In this document: positions 47,241 to 60,949 of the stretch, piece by piece
Position numbering within the stretch: position 1 is the first letter of the stretch
How the letters are laid out: each line of letters begins with the position of its first letter
Assembly (NCBI RefSeq): GCF_000003855.2
Contig: NW_003101675.1
Span: 2,363,326-2,427,325, forward strand
Origin: Blastomyces gilchristii SLH14081
Lineage: Eukaryota > Ascomycota > Eurotiomycetes > Onygenales > Ajellomycetaceae
DNA: 64,000 nt
Direction: 5' to 3'
Translations under genes and position numbers: made by a program
Notes under the pieces: model-generated
Told to the model about the DNA's origin: nothing
The model's input: the letters and a program-made list of their open reading frames with translations, nothing else
Database searches by the model: none

Positions 47241-47747
47241 TAGACTGATCATGTGACCGTGTCTGAGACCAGAACTAGATTTTTTAATAGTTTCATTATC
47301 AATTCAACTGATCTCATTACATAGTTTTAACATTAGATAGTAGTCTTATACTGTCTCAGTGAAACTTACTGTCTACTCTTATTACATTTTTCAAATAAGA
47401 TCATGATTTTCACTTCTCAATTTAAATTATTTTTATTACTTTAAATGACTTTAAATCTCATTTAAGTATTATCAAAAAGTGTTACTTTTTAAAAAATTAA
47501 AAATAGTCTAAAAAAAAACCTTAAAATATCTAAAAATAGTAACTTTATGTCAAGAATGAGACTAAATGAGATCAAATGAGATCACTTTCTCATTTTTTTC
47601 AAGTCATGATTTCATTTTAAGATCTGATACATAGTCACTTTACATGTTTTTTTAATAACTAGTCTCAGCAGAATTCATGCTAAGAAATGTATAGAATCAG
47701 ATTAAATGAGATTAAATGTGAAATTCATAATTCTGATAATCAGTTTA
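47241..47747. mobile_element. hAT-type MITE, copy D
   Basis: 507 bp, TAGACTGATCATGTGACCG to GATAATCAGTTTA, orientation as copy C, duplication TCAGTAAG/TCGGTAAG (47233-47240 and 47748-47755), one transition apart. It inserted into unassigned AT-rich sequence (47041-47232) in which I see no gene. Confidence 0.88.
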
Positions 47748-47839
47748 TCGGTAAGTAATTGTTTCTAATAAGAAGATAATGAATGTTTTTCAAATGTAAG
47801 AGATCTACACTAAATAGATCAGTATAATATTTATAGATC

Positions 47840-48097
47840 TGTAAGAATAAGTGCTCACAGGCGATTATTCAGATGTTTGCAGCTTGGCGTGATATGTACT
47901 ATTAACTACTAGAAGTATTCACAGTAGAAAGATAAAATATAGAGATCAAATATATAATAGCATTTAAGCTGAGTTATAAATAGTATTCATGAACTTCAGT
48001 CTATATAGTTGTATGTAGTCAAGAGCTGCTAACTCTATTAATTATATAAGAGATAGAAATAGAGGTAAAGAATCTGTGAGAAGTGAGATTTCTTACA
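47840..48097 (-). repeat. 3' LTR of I
   Basis: TGTAAGAATAAGTG to GAGATTTCTTACA; the ends form an inverted TGTAAGAA/TTCTTACA. More AT-rich than the partner LTR at 60692 (AATCTGTGAGAAGTGAG versus AATCCGCGAGAAGCGGG). Confidence 0.88.
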
Positions 48098-48735
48098 TAT
48101 CTCTCTCTCTCTAAGACTTCATCTGTGAAGCCTTTCACTGAGTGACTTCATAGAATCAGCTCAGCACTGCAGTGATACTCACTAAAAATTCTTCATATCT
48201 ATAAAAAACCTTAGTGAGAAAAAATCTCTTATTACTGTGAAGAGAAAAGAGTCTGTCACTCAGTTTCTTATTTCATGAGATTCTTTATAATTTACAGATT
48301 CTTCTCTGACTATCACACAGATTCATCTCATATCTTTCATACAGAAGAATTTCAGTTAACTCTTAATCATTTTCATAAGATTCTTATATGATTATCACAC
48401 AGATTCATCTCACAGATGAATCACTCTTTGTGAGATTATTCTTATTAAAGAGAAGTATTTGCAAGTTAATCTTTCACTTATTCTCATGAATCATTGTTCT
48501 TTAACACTGTAGAATTGTGAGGAATTTTTCATTCTTTCATCAACTCTGTAGAATTGTAGAATCAAGATATTCACAGTCTGTAATCACTCTTTATAATTAT
48601 ATAGAAAGATTCAGATCTACAATTCATAATCACTCTTATTTACTAGAGTAATCTGACTATTCTGTGAAATCACTCACAGTGTAAGCAAATCTCTCTAGAG
48701 TAGTATAAATATCACAGATCTGTCTGTGAAATCTC

Positions 48736-49130
48736 NNNNNNNNNNNNNNNNNNNNNNNNNNNNNNNNNNNNNNNNNNNNNNNNNNNNNNNNNNNNNNNNN
48801 NNNNNNNNNNNNNNNNNNNNNNNNNNNNNNNNNNNNNNNNNNNNNNNNNNNNNNNNNNNNNNNNNNNNNNNNNNNNNNNNNNNNNNNNNNNNNNNNNNNN
48901 NNNNNNNNNNNNNNNNNNNNNNNNNNNNNNNNNNNNNNNNNNNNNNNNNNNNNNNNNNNNNNNNNNNNNNNNNNNNNNNNNNNNNNNNNNNNNNNNNNNN
49001 NNNNNNNNNNNNNNNNNNNNNNNNNNNNNNNNNNNNNNNNNNNNNNNNNNNNNNNNNNNNNNNNNNNNNNNNNNNNNNNNNNNNNNNNNNNNNNNNNNNN
49101 NNNNNNNNNNNNNNNNNNNNNNNNNNNNNN
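48736..49130. other. Assembly gap
   Basis: 395 unknown bases within element I, between the integrase region and the 3' LTR. The open frames spanning it are artefacts of N. Confidence 0.99.
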
Positions 49131-49899
49131 AGTCTTCTCATAAGTAATTTCTTACAGACTCTAGCTAACAGTTCTTACAAAGCTCTCAGTGTTGTCAGTG
49201 TCTTCTGCAGTTCTACAGGCCTATGATCATCTCTTCTCTACTCACACAATCTCTGACCAGGCATATGCAAATGTGTCTAGGTTTTCTATCAATAATTCTC
49301 ATGCTGTGACACATTTCTGTAATTTCATTGTCAATGAGAGATGAGTTCTCAGATACCTGTAAAATTCAGATAATCAAAATAATATAAATGTTATAAATTT
49401 ATAACAGAAATTGATCTGAGTAGATAAGCTCTCTCTCTGTATCTTAATTGTTTCTGAGCTGAATACTTCAGCATAACTGAGAAAGCAGATACAGCTTTGT
49501 AAGAAGTATCTGATCATATATACAGATAATCAGCTCTCAAGATTCTGCTGCAACTGCATGCACTCTGATATCTGACTTCTCTGAAGTCTGTGCATTTCTG
49601 ACAGTCTTCATATTAAATACAACAATTGTCTGTATCACAGATATAATACTCTCTACTTCTTTGAAAAGAGAAATTAGTAGTTGTGAGAGAATTGAGTGTT
49701 ATGAATATTAAGAATATGAATTTAAGTTTTCTTTATTTTTTCTTTATTAATCTCTAAATTGTATTCACAGCTCTGTTTTTATTTTCTTATTTTTTAGCTT
49801 TAATAAGAGTATGATTTCTTCTTCTCTTGCATACACTGCAGACTGTTCATCTCAGTAGAAACTCATTATCTTATAGACTAGAACTTATAAATAACAGTG

Positions 49900-52363
49900 T
49901 TAATATCTTTATCACAATCAGATTCTTAGTAAAGATTATATTATTTTAACTTATCAGAATTCACAGTATAAAAGTTATGTCTCAGCTTCTGCAGATGTCT
50001 TATCTACTCAGATAATTCTCAAGTGAACTTATTCATCTTATCAGAATACTCTTATCACTGAATCTTGAATCAGAGCTCATAATCTCACTTCTCTGAGTTA
50101 ATAATCTCTTTAATCTGATATTCTCTTTCACTCTCTAGTACTTTATAGACAGAGTGATGAGTTACAGAGTTCTCTTCTAAGAATTTCTTATATTTACAGA
50201 GCAAAGAGACATGAAAAATATTATATATCTGTAACTCAGATGACAGTTTCAATCTGTAGAACTGTAAGCTAACTTTCTTTATAATCTTATAAGACTCTGT
50301 CTGTAAGAGATTCAGCTTCTTACTAGATCTTTACATAATAATATTTTCTAGACTCAGTCAGACTCTATTATCTTTCTTGAAACTTTTTATAATATACTTA
50401 GAGTTATAGTATCTCTTCTGATACTCTTGAGTCTTTCTCAAGAATTTACAGACTTTCTTCTGAATTTTCTGAATTCTCTCAGCCTGTTCATAGATATTAT
50501 CATACTCTATAGTATACTCTCATGAGTTTATCAAGATCATTTATGAATGAGTCTCAGTGAGTATCTTAAAGAGGATTTTATCTGTACTGACATACTTTGA
50601 GTTATTGTATATAAACTTTGTGAGTGATAATCAATACATTCAGTCATTCTGATTGTAATTGATAAAGTACTACAGATACTGTTTTAATATACTTATCAAG
50701 TGTTCTATCTGATTATCTGTCTGTTGATGAAAAGTCATGCTTAGATCTTATAAAATCTTTAGTATAATTATCAGATCAGATCAGAACTTTTCTATGAAGA
50801 TTAATTCTCTGTCTGAGATAATATTTGTAGATAATTCATGCAATCAGATCACATTGCAGACAAAGATATGAGTTAAATTCTTTAACTTCAAGTTCTTATA
50901 AGTGAGTATAAAGTATGTTATCTTAATGAAGTGATTCACTATCATCAGCACACTATCAAAGCAGGTATTATATATACTCTTGCTTTCAGAGAGGCTTATA
51001 AGAGCATTCATTTCTAGCTATTCTCAAGATTTTTATAAGATGAATAGAGAAGTAAGTTCTTCATATGATCTGAACTGCACTATCTGTGAATTCTGATAAA
51101 TAGTATAAGAATTCACTATCTTCTTCACAAGTTCTCACATCTTCAGTCAGAAGTATTTTCTTATAAGCAACTTATAAGTTTTAGTATCTGTAAAATAACT
51201 CACTAGAGAAGAGTTATAATGCCTTTTAATAAGTTCTATATATAGAAACTCATTTATAAGTATATAAATTCAGCTCTCTCTTTACAAGAGATTATTTAAG
51301 TCTCTTCAATTCTTTATTTCTACAGAATTGATCTCTGCTGTAAGCAGTTTCTGAATATACTAAGTATATTCATTCTTCAGTTACAGTTCAGACAATCTGA
51401 ATAGAAGATCTTATAAAGACTTATACTCTGTTTTCTCTTATATCAGATCTTCTGCAGCACTTCTCAAAGCCTGCAAACTCTTCAGATTATAGATACTCTC
51501 TTCAAGAATTCTCATGAAGATTCTCAGAGTATTGACTCTCAGAGTTATAGAGAGTAGTTATACAGACTTCTCTTCTCTCTCTTCTCTCTTCTCTTATAAG
51601 AAATTGAGAGACTCTTCAGTCAATCTCTTCATAATACTCAGTCTGAGTATTCTATAAAGCTTTTCTATCTTCTCTAGTCTCTCTGTGTCTGTTGCTCTGA
51701 TCTTCTTAATATAGTCTGATCTGTAAGAGAGTTCATCTGCTGAGTTCTTAGTTCTTTTAATATATTCTATCTTGAATCAGAACTCACTCAGTCTCTGAGC
51801 TCAGTGAATCTGCTGCTGTGAGAGTTTCTTGATTAAAGCAAACTGTTATAAGCTGTTATAATCAGTTCTAATAGTAATCACTATTACAAGACTCTCAAAG
51901 TAGTGATATCAGTGATGAAAGAATTTCACTATTATAAAAAGCTTCTAATTATAAATATTATAATTAATCTTCACAGATTGCATCTTCTATGAGAAAAAGA
52001 TCACTGAAACTCAGTTCTCATTTAACTGTAGTTATAAGACTATTTCTGAAATTACAAAGAAGAAGACATCTGTCTTTAATCTGATTAAGAGTAAGAGATT
52101 AAAGTGAAATAGTATCACTGTATCTGTGAATATCTGTTTCAATCTTGTAAAGATCTTATAAGCTTCTGAGATAAGAAAGTTCTCATAGTTCTCTCTTCTT
52201 AACAATCTTTTCATTCTCTGTTCACAGAATGACTTCTTCTTATTTTCATTCTTCAGTATATCTGTAAGAGTTAAGAAGATTCTTATAAATGCAAAGATAA
52301 ATCATCTATAGAAATTCATAAAGCTCAGAAAGATCTGAATCTTATAAATACTAGTTAACTTTA
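49900..52363 (-). pseudogene. I pol: RNase H and integrase
   Basis: Minus strand. RNase H piece 52032-52214 (I-F-T-R-L-K-Q-I-F-T-D). Integrase C-terminal region about 50150-50700 with N-Q-N-D-W-M-Y-W, a block R-Y-Y-N-S-K-Y-I, S-F-K-K-D and N-I-F-H-V-S-L-L, matching the K-x-F-x-V-G-D and F-H-V-S-L-L-x-P modules of fungal Ty3/gypsy integrases. No clear chromodomain was readable next to the gap. Many stops. 49131-49900 holds no recognised domain. Confidence 0.75.
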
Positions 52364-52699
52364 GCTATGATTAGACTGGCCGCTGAGACCATGAATTTCA
52401 CATTTAGTCCCATTTGGTCTGATCTCATACATTTCTTAGCGTGAGTCTCACCAGGACCAAGCCTTAAAAAAATCTGAAAATGGACCATTTCTGAGAGAAA
52501 TGGCGTGAAAAATGACCAGATTTAATTCAAGAACAGTGAAATGAAAGTAATTTTCCAGAATAAACTGTGAAAGATGATCATTCTTTCAAAATCAGAATGA
52601 GACTGAGACTGAAGATCAAAATCAGTTCTATTCAGTTCATTCAGTGATTGCTTATAGAATCAGAATTTGATAATAATTATTAATAACACTCATGAAACA

Positions 52700-55030
52700 A
52701 CTAAATACATTCTTGTATAAGTTTATTCTTCACTTTCTCATGAAAACTACACTTCTCTGATATACTGTGATCAGAGATATTAAACTGTCTGATAATTTCA
52801 TGTTTTACAATCATGAGTTTCTTGATTATTTCTTCTTGTAATTGTCTCTGACAATAGTGATAAATATCTTGACTTGAGTTGAACTTTCACTTCATTCCCA
52901 CCTCTGTCAATGAAATTGTCAGAATATCACATGTCATCAGTGCAACAGTTGAATATATACTCTTAACAATTTTTCATAACTCTAGAATTGATTTAGCATG
53001 TAAATTTATCAGATTATCTTGAAGATAGCAGTCAAATTCAGTTTTACAAACATGTAGTTTTGCCTGATTTTCAGTTGCAATCAATGTATACAAGTTCTGT
53101 TTCAAAGTTAGTATTATAGTTCTATGTGATATGAAGTATTATCAAAGATCATTACTTACTAAAGAATTGTATTTCACTGTCTTCACATCTTGAACATCTG
53201 CTTATTCAAATCTCTGATAGTTGACATTGTAGTAGTCTCAGACTAATTTAACATATAAGTCTCATTTCTTCTCTATTCAATCTTGAGAAGTGTAGATGTT
53301 AACTTGATAGAAGAGATCTAGTAGAGCTGCTACAGCATAGTACTCTGCAAAAGATTGTTTCATTTTACTGTAGTAATATGCCAGTTTATTTCTTACAGTA
53401 ACAATAGCCTGTGCTATAGCATCATCTCAGACTGAATTTCTTTTTGAGTGATTCAACTGCTTCTCAAGATGAGTAAATAAACTGTTATACACTCATCAGA
53501 CTGACTGCAGCATTGATGTACAAGTAATTAAGACTGTCTTTGTTATCTTATAAAACTGAAACAGTAAGTTAATCACATATTTCAACTGAGTTCACTTTAT
53601 ATCAGAAAGTTTCAATATCTGAATCTTTTTCTAATCAGAGTATTGCACTCAATGATCAATCATCTGATATAATTGAAGAGTCTGAACAGTTATCTCATAT
53701 ATTAAACTTCACTATATTCTAACATTCTGTATCATATTCAGTGATGTGACTGATTTGTTTATTTATTGAATATTATGAAATCATTGTTATTATTTAGAAG
53801 AGATATAAATCATATTAGCAATGTTTTGAATCTATGATATTTAAATTATTAGTCAATCTATTCAAAATTAACAGTAGTATTATCAAAAAGTGTTATTAAA
53901 AAGCAATATTAAAAAGTGTTATCAAAAAACATTATCTTTTACAAAGTAAATGTAAAAGTTACTTGAGTAATCACTTTCATCTTATTCTCATCTCAAGAAC
54001 CAGTTATCTCATTATTCTTTCTCTCAATGTTAAGATTCTTTATCAGTGTTTGTATTACAAGTTGAACCACATGAGCAATGCAGAGAATATGACCTTGTTT
54101 ATCATTTCAGAAATGCAAAGCCAATTTTTGCTCTAAGCTCTTCATTATAGTGTAGTTATTTGCAGCATTATCAGTTATAATTATAAGAAGACTGAGACTA
54201 ATATCTCAATAGTCATTTTTAATCACAGTTATTAATATCTCTGTTATATAATCCTCAGTATGACTACTGATCAATGATTCAAATTCAATTAATATCTCTT
54301 AATAAGTTCAGTTCTCATCAATGTAATAACATATAACTCTCATAAATGCAAGATTATTTGTACTAGCTCATGCATTCACTGTGAGAGACACTCTTCAATG
54401 ATTCTTCAACTCTGATTCTAGATGTTATATATTAACTTTGTAGTGTGTCTCAAGGTTGGACTGAAGACAGAATTGATATGAAATATGAAGATTTGAATTA
54501 AGCATTTAAAGAAGTGTTCAGAATTCAGAGTTTTCAATTAATTGAAGAGAAAGATTCAGAGATATACATATATAAAGTAATTATTCACAGAAGTTATCAG
54601 ATAAGAGTTGTAGAATCAGAGTACTAATATAGAGTCATTTTCACATGATTTTCTTCAAATTAGAAAGTTAGTGTTATTAAAAATCATTATTTAATAGAGT
54701 AACTTATCAGCTCAGTAGTAATTTTCTAATTATTTTTCTTTTATTATCTGTATTCTGATGACTTCAGATGTTAGAAAATTTCTTCAGAGTTATAATCAGT
54801 TTATAATAAATGTTTCTGAATAAAGTTATAGTAATTATAGTAGAGAGATAACTCTTCAGTAATCTGAAATACAATCTATTAATAATTATTTCATAGTTTA
54901 TCTTGATATTTATGTTGAGTTTTTCATAAATTTTATAACCTGAAATCAGATATGAAGAATAAAGTGATTATTTATTATAATTGAAAGAGAGCATTCTGTG
55001 TTGAATTATAAATAATATAGACTTTGTAAT
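52700..55030 (-). pseudogene. hAT transposase remnant (hAT3)
   Basis: Collinear with hAT1 29260-31597. The D-N-A-x-N-N block is at about 54170, the F-D-x-Y-L-Q-D-x-L block near 53040, and the C-terminal dimerisation block at about 52840-53000. The N-terminal zinc finger expected for hAT transposases was not recognisable. Stops throughout. Confidence 0.75.
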
Positions 55031-55297
55031 TCACAGTGATTTCTTAAAGAGTTTGTAGATCTTCAATAGAAGTAAAAGAAGTAAAAGAAGTGAATTCAGA
55101 AGATATGATAATAATTTAAGAAAGATAATAATTTATTTTCAATAACTGATCACTGATGTGTGTAAGAAGAATTAATATAAGAGAAAATAATCTTGTTTCT
55201 TAGCTTAGTTATAATTTTAGTACTAACTCAGATTGAATATTATCAATGTATAAAAGTAAATAAATAATCTTGATTAATCTCTGTCATATTTATTGAA

Positions 55298-56100
55298 ATA
55301 TATTAATATTATGAAAGAGAGTGTTACTAAATTATATTATCAGATAATATTATTAAAAATATATTAATATTATAAATATCAATATTGAAAAAATGTTGAT
55401 ACTTATATATTATAGTGATTTGTGAATCATGATAGTTAAATATATATACATATATATATATTGTTCCTGACTTGATTACAACTTGTACAATAATTTTTAA
55501 AAACTCAAAATTAATTTCAATTATTAATAATTATGAACTTATAACTAACTAATATAAAAAGAAAAAAACTTTTTCTACTCATCATCTTTCTTCTCTTTCT
55601 CATTCTTTTTATCATTCTTTATAATTCACTTCTCATTCTTCTTCTTCTTCTTCTTCTTCTCATCTGAGATGATAATCATCTCAAAATCTCTCTCTACTGC
55701 CTTCTCAGAGAAGGGTTTCTGCTGCTTCTCTTCAGCCAGGTCAATCTGTGTCTCAAAATCCCGCATTTTCTAGTCTGCTGCCTCGGGTTCCATCTCAGTG
55801 ATAAGCAGATTGACATGCTCAGAGAGTAGAGCTGTCTTCTTAATATTCTGAATTATAAAGCACATTTGAGACCTGAACAAGGCCTCAATTCTCTTCTCCT
55901 CTGTTCACTCCTGCTAATCAATTAGAGAATAGAAGTATTATCAAAAATTATTAATAAAAAACTTATCAGTTTTGACTTCTTTATCTTCTACTTTAATACC
56001 TTCTCAATCTTCTTCTGCTATTACTTATTTACAGTAATACTTTTCTTCTCTCTCTCTCTCTTTATCTTGATCTTAAATTATTCTCAGAACTTCTTCTGAT
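55298..56100 (-). pseudogene. Second coding remnant in hAT3, charged protein of unknown function
   Basis: The minus-strand frame from about 55930 to 55560 reads through roughly 110 codons with few stops: R-S-Q-M-C-F-I-I-Q-N-I-K-K, then S-E-H-V-N-L-L-I-T-E-M-E-P, then D-L-A-E-E-K-Q-Q-K and a lysine-rich tail after I-I-I-S-D-E-K-K. Part of it (55720-55900) is less mutated. It looks helical and acidic, perhaps coiled coil with a basic tail. Matched by 61330-61900 in the truncated copy J and absent from hAT1. Not recognised. Confidence 0.45.
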
Positions 56101-56442
56101 TTCACTGCTACTGTATGAGACTCTTCACTGTCTTCTTCTTCAATCTCTCACAGACAGTATTATCTACATTATTTCTATACTTAGTTCAGTCTAAATCTAT
56201 CAGAAGTATTACTTAAAATTATTATTATTCTACTTTCTTACAGAGTCTCTTTAAGATATTATAATATATCTTACAATCTGTCTCTTCTTACTTAAACATC
56301 TTCTTCTTCTCTCTCTTCAATCTGTGACAGTGCTCACACACCTTGATGGTTCACAGAACTGCAGAATATTTAAAGAAGAATAACATAATTAATTTCAGTG
56401 AGTGTTAAAGAGAGATGAAGATAGAAGAGATAGTCAGAAATA

Positions 56443-56476
<34 letters not shown>

Positions 56477-56548
56477 GATAATGATAATTATAATAATGAT
56501 AATAATGATGATAATAGTGATGATAATAATGATAATAATAATAATGAA
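56443..56548. repeat. (AAT/GAT)n microsatellite
   Basis: Counterpart of 41828-41942, in the same place of the hAT family. Confidence 0.85.
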
Positions 56549-57642
56549 AGAAGAAGTGTATTGAAATATATTACTGACTTATCAAATATAAAGAGACTTA
56601 AAGAAAATATTAACAGCTTTCAGTGATGTACAGAAACAGCTACAGTGTTGCATAGCAATATCATCTTCATTTAATACATGCACTGTTGATATTCTTTGTA
56701 TACAGTTATTATATAATCTATATCAGAGATACATATAGAAAACAGATCTTTGTTACTAGAATAAATAATTGCAGCAATTCTCTGTTTTTATATTATAAAG
56801 ATAAGTTATTCTCATTTCTTTCTTCTCTCTTTTCTCTTCTTCAATCAATCACTAATTTCAAGCTGATATGAAAACTATTAAAACACTCTTAGAAATCCTC
56901 AAATTGAAGAGTATAGACTAATTAAATTTTAAATACAGAAGAAATTAAATTATCTTCTACAGATTTTATTACTCATCTTCTCTTAAATAAAACAGCAGTT
57001 ACATTCTTTCTTCTCTTCAATTAAACAAAACATGACTCATGAAAAGTGAGTATCATGCCAGGCTATAATGACTAACACAGCCTCAGCACACAGAGCTGTA
57101 TATACACAGTATGTACTGAACTGAGAGACTGCATGAATTGCAAATCAGCAGCAGCATCTCAGAAAGAGTCATACAGCATAAGAAAGCTGCAATTCTCAGT
57201 CACATGCACAGAGAGTGAATCACTGCAGTAAGTGCATGTGTATTAAAGTAATGCTTTTTAATAATACTCAGTCTCTGATATGTTGAAAATAGAGTCTCTC
57301 TGTGAGATTCATTTCTATCAGAAGTCAGAGAATCTTATATTTCTCAAGATCATCTTCACACATCTTGTCTGTGAAATTAATGAGAAGAATCATCAATTTC
57401 AGTATTCTGTTCTTAATATCATTCAAGTGACAGCAGAGTTCACCCTGATCACACTTTTTAAGTATATGTTTTCTAATTATTCATATTTATATAGATATAT
57501 ACTGATTATTTATTAGATAATGTTAAGACAATGACTTATCACAGCTGTGTTATTCTCACTGTGAGAGATACACAGTTGATAATAAACATTGCAAAGACTC
57601 TGAGAAGTGAGTATTTTGAGAGTGCTGCAGCTCTGTGATCTT

Positions 57643-57840
57643 GATTTTTTTTTATTTTTATTTTTTATTTTTTTCTTTTTCTTTTCTTTTTTTTTTTTTA
57701 TTTTTCTTTCTCTTTCTATCTCTTTTTTTCTTTCTCTTCTTTTTTTCTTTCTCTTTTTTTTTTTTTTTTTGTTGTGATTTTTTCTTGTTGTTTTGTTTTT
57801 TATTTTTTTATTATTTTTTGTATTTTACATTTTTTTTTTA
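57643..57840. repeat. T-rich low-complexity tract
   Basis: Counterpart of 43037-43225; nearly 200 bases of T with C and A interruptions and the same TTGTTGTGATTTTTTCTTG interruption. Confidence 0.85.
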
Positions 57841-58216
57841 ATTAAAATGATATTAATTATAATCTGTGTTTAGAAAAGTAATGATATTTAATAACACTCT
57901 CTGTTGAATTTTCAACAAATGAGCACTATGTTATGATATTATGTAAGTGAGAAATGATTTCATGATCTCATTTAGTGTCATTTTCAATAATGAAATCAGA
58001 ATAAAAATGTGCCTAAGAATTTAAACATATTCTTTATCTGAGACTAGATTTTTATTTGAAAAGTGAATCTGAGATCTTTAATATTTGAAATAACAGAATT
58101 TGAAATCAATATGATGAACACAAATCATGATCAGAAGTAATGCTTTTAGACAATGTGATAACTGTAAAGTTTGATCCTGGTTTCAGACACGGTCACACGG
58201 TCAGTCTAGCTATGAT

Positions 58217-60650
58217 AGAATAGTCTTAATCTGTGAAGATTTCATCTGAATATCATCTGCAGTGATTACATATTCTAGAAAATTAATTCAGTGAGTACTG
58301 AAGTTGTACTGAAGTTGTACTTTATAAGCTTAATATACAGTTCTATCTCATCTAAGACCTTCAACACACTTCATACATGCTCAGTGTGTTCTTTCTTCTT
58401 CACAGAGTATATTATCACATTATTCAGATATATTATTACAAAGATATTCAGATATGTATGAAGTGTTTTATTAATAAAAGACTGAAATACTGCAGAAGTA
58501 TTAGTCAGATCAAAAGACATTACTAGATATTTAAACAATCTCAGTGCAGTTCTAAAGACAGTTTTTTATTTATTCTCAGACTGTATTCACAGCTGTGTAT
58601 ATACATTGATTATATTTAGTTGTATAAATATGACAGCTTCTGCAAGACAGTTGATCACATTCTCAATCAGAGACAGAGAGTAGCAACTCTTTGTTATCTT
58701 AAAGTTCAGATTACAGTAGTCTATACATAATCTGAGATCTTTATTCTTTTTCTTCATAAATATCACAGAGGCTCTCACAGAGGCCTGTGAAGATCAGATA
58801 AAGTCATTCTTCAGATTCTTCTTTATATAGATCTGTAAGACCTCTGTCTCATAATGAAAGAGCTTATAGATTAATCTTCAGAAGAGTTTCTACTCTTCTA
58901 TCAAATCTATTATCAGATTCTTCTCACAGTAAGAAGAAAGCTCAGCTGTCTTTACTAAGCTAAACATCTCTGTGAGATCTCAGTATTTCTCTGATATCTG
59001 AAGCTCAGTTTTCATAATTATGAGATTCTCAGACACTTATAAAGTTATTATATAGATAAGCTTGTCTTCTCTAATCAACTCTACAGTATTAACTGATTCT
59101 ATCTCTGTGAGTGAGTCTATTAACACTGATTAAAAGTATAAACCTGACTCACAGACAGCTATGTGTGAATTGTGTCTTTAAAGTTATATAAGTCTCAAGT
59201 ACATGTCATCTATAATGTCTGTGATGATCACAGTTTCTGTAAATCTTCTTCAGACTTCAGAGAGATCTTGTAATTTAAAGATAATTCTTATAAGTCTCTC
59301 AGCTCTCAGATCTGAGTTCTCACACTCTGTTTATTATAAAAGCAGATTCTTAGTTTTTATCTTTCAGCTTATTTACTCTGTGAGCTTTAAGAACACTACA
59401 GTGATCTGAGATTCTGAGTTTATTAATACTTCTTATACTTATGAGACAGCAGTACTGTGATACAGTCTCTTCTCATAAGCAAGTATTTTCATCAGAGAAG
59501 TAGCAGATTCAGATATCAGTTTCAAGACTCTTAAGAAGACTGTTACTGACTCTGTTTATAACTTCTTAAATTTCTATTTTGATTTATCTGAACAGTTTGT
59601 ATGAAGATATTCTGATTTAAAACAGATAAAGCAGAGTCTCTTTTTCTTAATCTCTCTATTATACACTCTGTTTACAGAAGCTTATAAAGCTCTCTCTCTC
59701 TACTCAGCAGTCAGATATAAATCTCTCTGTATCTTATCATCTTTTTCTAACAAATCTATTCTCTATTATTCTGACTCTTACAGAGCTGATCAGTGATTCA
59801 CTCTTCACAGATCTGTGACTCTCACAGTGATTTATAAGTAATGAATAAGAGTCATCAGTTTCTTCAGAGTTAAGAACTTAGAGTCTTACTTAATAAGCTT
59901 ATTCTGCATATCTTTATTCAGTCTCTTTATAAACATTATTATTCAGATCTTGTTTCAGAGCTCTGTTTTCACAGATCTTAATTTGTATTATAATTTTATA
60001 AAGTACTGTAAGTAGTCTTCATCAGATTTCTCATCTCTTTTTCTAATATTGATGATTACAGCTCAGATATTCTCTGTTCAGCTTGTAGAGTTCTTTAACT
60101 TATTCTCTAGATAGGTTTTAAGAACAGATTACTGAGATCTCTTATAATCATTCTCTAGATAATTCAGTCAGTTCTTGACTTCAGTGTAATAGAGATCTGT
60201 TATTATATAGATAATAGCTTCTTCATCTTTCATATTACACAGTCAGACTTATAAGTCAATTTCAAATACAAACTTACAAAAGCTTTTATAGATTGTGATT
60301 CAATAAGTGACCTTAAGTGATCATAACTTAAGAAAGTTTCTTTTCAGTTTGTGAGTGTCTCTGAAGATTATGTCTAGAGACTCAGTTCAAGAATGTTTGC
60401 AGACAGTAAGCATTTCTTGTAGAAAAATAGCTTGATTCTGTGAGAGATGCTTAAGAATGTTCTTCACTAAGATTGATTTATTCATGAGTTTGAAGAGTTT
60501 CTCTGTCACAGATACAGAGAATGATATTCTGTGAGTAATTAATAAGTTCTCTGAGACTTCTTTCATGAGAGTTATTCATGATTTAAGTGACTGCTTCTGA
60601 GTGTCTGCAGTAGAGTTTGCAGAGATTGAAGTATACAAGTTTCTAGTTCT
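58217..60650 (-). pseudogene. I gag, protease and RT
   Basis: Minus strand. Gag occupies about 59600-60600, ending in a knuckle C-F-I-C-x4-Y-x4-C near 59620, where Y replaces the histidine ligand (CAC to TAC). RT: open piece 58587-58778 with L-C-I-D-Y-C-N-L-N and Y-S-L-S-L-I-E; the catalytic region near 58420 reads I-Y-L-N-N-V. The block ends at hAT3 (58216). Dense stops. Confidence 0.78.
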
Positions 60651-60691
60651 TTCAGTTATAATAGACAGTTGCTGACTGACTGAGCTTGAAA

Positions 60692-60949
60692 TGTAAAAAT
60701 AAGTGCTCACAGATAATTATTCAGATGTTTGCAGCTTGATGTGATATGTACTATTAACTACTAGAAGTATTCACAGTAGAAAGATAAAATGTAGAGATTA
60801 AATATATAATAGCATTCAAGCTGAGTTATGAATAGTATTCATGAACTCCAGTCTATATAGTTGTGTGTAGTCAAGGGCTGTTAACTCTATTGATTACGTG
60901 AGAGATAGGAATAGAGGTAAAGAATCCGCGAGAAGCGGGATTTCTTACA
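60692..60949 (-). repeat. 5' LTR of I
   Basis: 258 bp, same length and ends as 47840-48097, followed by the AGATC duplication. Keeps CCGCGAGAAGCGGG near its end, a perfect short inverted repeat lost in the 3' LTR. Confidence 0.88.

Larger units (their letters stand above)
52372..58208 (-). mobile_element. hAT3: complete 5.8-kb hAT transposon (decayed)
   Basis: 5,837 bp, TAGACTGGCCGCTGAG to GACACGGTCACACGGTCAGTCTA, with perfect 8-bp duplication GCTATGAT (52364-52371 and 58209-58216). Transposase on the minus strand (about 52700-55000); a second minus-strand coding remnant at about 55560-55930; microsatellite and T tract in the distal half. The 8-bp duplication, TAGACTG termini and transposase blocks assign it to the hAT superfamily. 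The only hAT copy here with no later insertion. Confidence 0.9.
47840..60949 (-). mobile_element. I: Ty3/gypsy retrotransposon with 258-bp LTRs, containing hAT3
   Basis: LTRs 47840-48097 and 60692-60949, equal length; 5-bp duplication AGATC (47835-47839 and 60950-60954). The minus strand encodes gag (right) to integrase (left). hAT3 (52372-58208) split the RT/RNase H region. The purine-rich tract (complement of TATCTCTCTCTCTCT, 48098-48112) adjoins the left LTR, confirming that as the 3' LTR. Net length without hAT3 is about 7.3 kb. It includes an assembly gap. Confidence 0.9.

Noticed and set aside
48695..49226. Long open frames of 148 and 166 codons on both strands
   Set aside because: They consist of unknown residues across the 395-base assembly gap.
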